DNA of 6,800 nucleotides from Ruminococcaceae bacterium UBA5904 (GTDB taxonomy: Bacteria; Bacillota; Clostridia; Oscillospirales; Acutalibacteraceae): NCBI GenBank assembly GCA_002431305.1, contig DJEG01000009.1, positions 10,770 to 17,569 on the forward strand. The letters are read 5' to 3'. Position 1 is the first letter of the stretch, and the number at the start of each line of letters is the position of its first letter. The notes beneath the pieces were generated by a model. The model searched no databases. It was not told the DNA's origin and worked only from the letters and a program-made list of their open reading frames with translations. Positions 5,446-6,800 of the stretch are shown here, piece by piece. Both the position numbers and the translations under genes were made by a program.

Positions 5446-6726
5446 ATGCAGACTTTACTCTATATTTTATCGGCTTTAATTGTCATTGCGGTTATACTTC
5501 TCATTGTATTAATCATAAAAGTGACGCGCCTGTCCTCAGACAAAAACAACTCCGAAATAAATGAACTTTCGGTAAAGTCCGACTTTATTTTAAAATCAAT
5601 AGGCAATGAGTCGGCGAGAATCGGAAATGAGGTTAAAAATGTATCGGAGTCGGTAAACGCGAAACTTGCCGACGTGACTAAGGCAAATTACGACTCCCAG
5701 CTCGCGCTTACGAAACTCGTTACGAATTCGCTTAACGAAATGAGCGAAGCAAACAGAAATCAGAACGAGAAAAATACCGAGAAAATCGAACGTTCGCTTG
5801 ATAAAATGCGCGAGAATAATGAAAAGAAGCTCGACGAAATGCGCGCGACAGTCGACGAAAAACTGACCGCAACGCTTACGAAGAGACTTGACTCGTCGTT
5901 CAAAACGGTGTCCGACCAGCTTTCGAACGTGTATAAATCGCTGGGCGAAATGCAGGAGCTTTCGGGCGGAATCACGAATCTGAATAAATTATTCACAAAC
6001 GTCAAAACGCGCGGAACGTGGGCGGAGTACCAGCTCGGCGCAATACTCGACAGCGTTATTCCGAACATGTATGTCACGAATTACAGCGCAAAGGACGGCG
6101 CGGGAGTCGTCGAATTCGCGGTCAAAATCCCGTCATCAGATTCTAAGAAAATTACGTACATGCCGATAGACTCGAAGTTCCCGACAGAGGACTATGTAAG
6201 ACTGTGCGAAGCTAGCGAATCGGGCGACGTTCAGGGCGTCGACAGCGCGAGAAAAGCGCTCGAAAAAAGAGTTATCGACGAAGCGAAAACAGTATCAAAA
6301 TACATAAACGAACCGGACACGACTCCGTTTGCCGTTATGTACCTTGCGACAGAGGGGCTTTATGCCGAAATAGCTTCGTCAAAAAACATGCTTTTAGAGA
6401 GAATTCAGAACGAATTCAGAGTTATAATCGCGGGTCCTTCAACCGTAACCGCGCTTTTAAGCTCGCTTGCCGTGGGATTTAAGACGGCTGCTATCAACGA
6501 AAAGGCGAGCGAGATTAGGGAAATTCTCTCCGCCGTAAAGAAGCAGTATGAGACGTTTGACAAGGTGCTCAATTCAGTTAAGAAAAAACTCGAATCCGTC
6601 GATAAGGAAATAGACAACGCGGTTTCGAGAAACAATATTATTAATAAAAAACTAAAAAACGTCGAGGATATCGACGCGGACAGAGCCGACAGACTTCTGT
6701 TCGAAAATACGGAGGTTGAATTATGA
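5446..6726 (+). CDS. rmuC: DNA recombination protein RmuC
   Basis: This 426-residue protein has the standard RmuC layout: an N-terminal membrane anchor (about residues 4-25), a long Glu/Lys/Asn-rich coiled coil (about 30-165) and the RmuC domain. The domain carries RGTWAE (189-194), VVEFAVKIP (221-229), MPIDSKFPTEDY (239-250) and AGPSTVTALLSSL (329-341). A further helical tail with heptad-like Lys/Glu (about 360-410) follows. RmuC domains are related to restriction-type PD-(D/E)xK nucleases; the candidate acidic and lysine residues are in VEF and IDSK. E. coli RmuC affects inversion at short repeats, but its exact reaction is unproven. The start is uncertain: ATG at 5446 lies 9 bases after GGTGA (5432-5436), while the in-frame GTG at 5440 is only 3 bases after it and would add two residues. 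The stop overlaps the next gene's ATG (ATGA). Confidence 0.93.
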   Translation: MQTLLYILSALIVIAVILLIVLIIKVTRLSSDKNNSEINELSVKSDFILKSIGNESARIGNEVKNVSESVNAKLADVTKANYDSQLALTKLVTNSLNEMSEANRNQNEKNTEKIERSLDKMRENNEKKLDEMRATVDEKLTATLTKRLDSSFKTVSDQLSNVYKSLGEMQELSGGITNLNKLFTNVKTRGTWAEYQLGAILDSVIPNMYVTNYSAKDGAGVVEFAVKIPSSDSKKITYMPIDSKFPTEDYVRLCEASESGDVQGVDSARKALEKRVIDEAKTVSKYINEPDTTPFAVMYLATEGLYAEIASSKNMLLERIQNEFRVIIAGPSTVTALLSSLAVGFKTAAINEKASEIREILSAVKKQYETFDKVLNSVKKKLESVDKEIDNAVSRNNIINKKLKNVEDIDADRADRLLFENTEVEL

Positions 6727-6800
6727 AGCATTCAGACATCATCTCACAGATGACTCTCGAGGAAAAAGCGTCGTTCTGCGACGGCGCGGATTTCTGGAAT
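6723..6800 (+). CDS. Glycoside hydrolase family 3 (beta-glucosidase-like), N-terminal fragment
   Basis: Twenty-six codons are visible before the right edge. They include MTLEEKASFCDGADFW (residues 10-25), which matches the very conserved opening of clostridial GH3 beta-glucosidases (MTLEEKAALCSG followed by DFW). Enzymes of this family remove terminal beta-linked sugars from plant or other glycans. The retaining Asp nucleophile lies far downstream and cannot be seen here. The ATG overlaps the rmuC stop as ATGA, and GGAGG (6711-6715) within rmuC is seven bases upstream, so translation is well supported and probably coupled. There is no signal peptide in the visible part, suggesting a cytoplasmic enzyme. 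The substrate cannot be judged from this fragment. Confidence 0.88.
   Translation, partial: MKHSDIISQMTLEEKASFCDGADFWN

Noticed and set aside
5760..6077. Minus-strand open frames within rmuC (5760-6077 and 6405-6731)
   Set aside because: They are Ser/Phe-rich antisense frames of a Lys/Glu/Asp-rich coiled-coil gene, a common artefact, with no independent support.

Overview
The window reads as chromosomal DNA from an endospore-forming Firmicute of the Clostridia type, possibly an uncultured gut lineage. The evidence is the gene order yabP-yabQ-divIC-yabR, which matches the Bacillus subtilis sporulation/division cluster as I recall it, strong Shine-Dalgarno sites, clear sigma-A boxes (TATAAT) and moderate GC with AT-rich intergenic spaces. 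The species cannot be named from the sequence alone.

Layout. (1) Positions 1-326, minus strand: the N-terminal 108 codons of an AAA-type ATPase of the AAA_14/DUF4143 kind. It has its own sigma-A promoter (356-385) and runs off the left edge. (2) A strong plus-strand hairpin terminator (393-443) with no visible plus-strand gene to end. (3) Positions 525-2126, plus strand: yabP, yabQ, divIC and yabR, tightly packed. The first two junctions overlap, and a possible sigma-E-like promoter lies just upstream. (4) A terminator hairpin (2151-2179) shared by convergent genes. (5) Positions 2202-3443, minus strand: a full-length DUF1015 protein. (6) Positions 3500-3656: a compact element bounded by perfect 28-bp inverted repeats whose arms are themselves palindromic. 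It resembles a MITE and sits in the gap between two minus-strand genes. (7) Positions 3692-5302, minus strand: a lipoprotein peptide-type ABC substrate-binding protein standing alone. (8) Positions 5303-5445: divergent, well-formed sigma-A promoters. (9) Positions 5446-6726, plus strand: rmuC, followed with ATGA overlap by the first 26 codons of a glycoside hydrolase family 3 enzyme (6723 to the right edge).

How the genes work together: yabP and yabQ serve spore envelope/cortex formation, divIC serves division septum assembly, and yabR is an S1-domain RNA-binding protein. The remaining genes are separate transcription units: peptide binding, a DUF1015 protein of probable small-molecule or kinase type, DNA maintenance and sugar hydrolysis. 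I see no tRNA, rRNA, CRISPR array, riboswitch or intact insertion sequence, and no convincing new multi-gene system. The most unusual items are the inverted-repeat element at 3500-3656, the orphan terminator beside the ATPase gene, and the lone substrate-binding lipoprotein.
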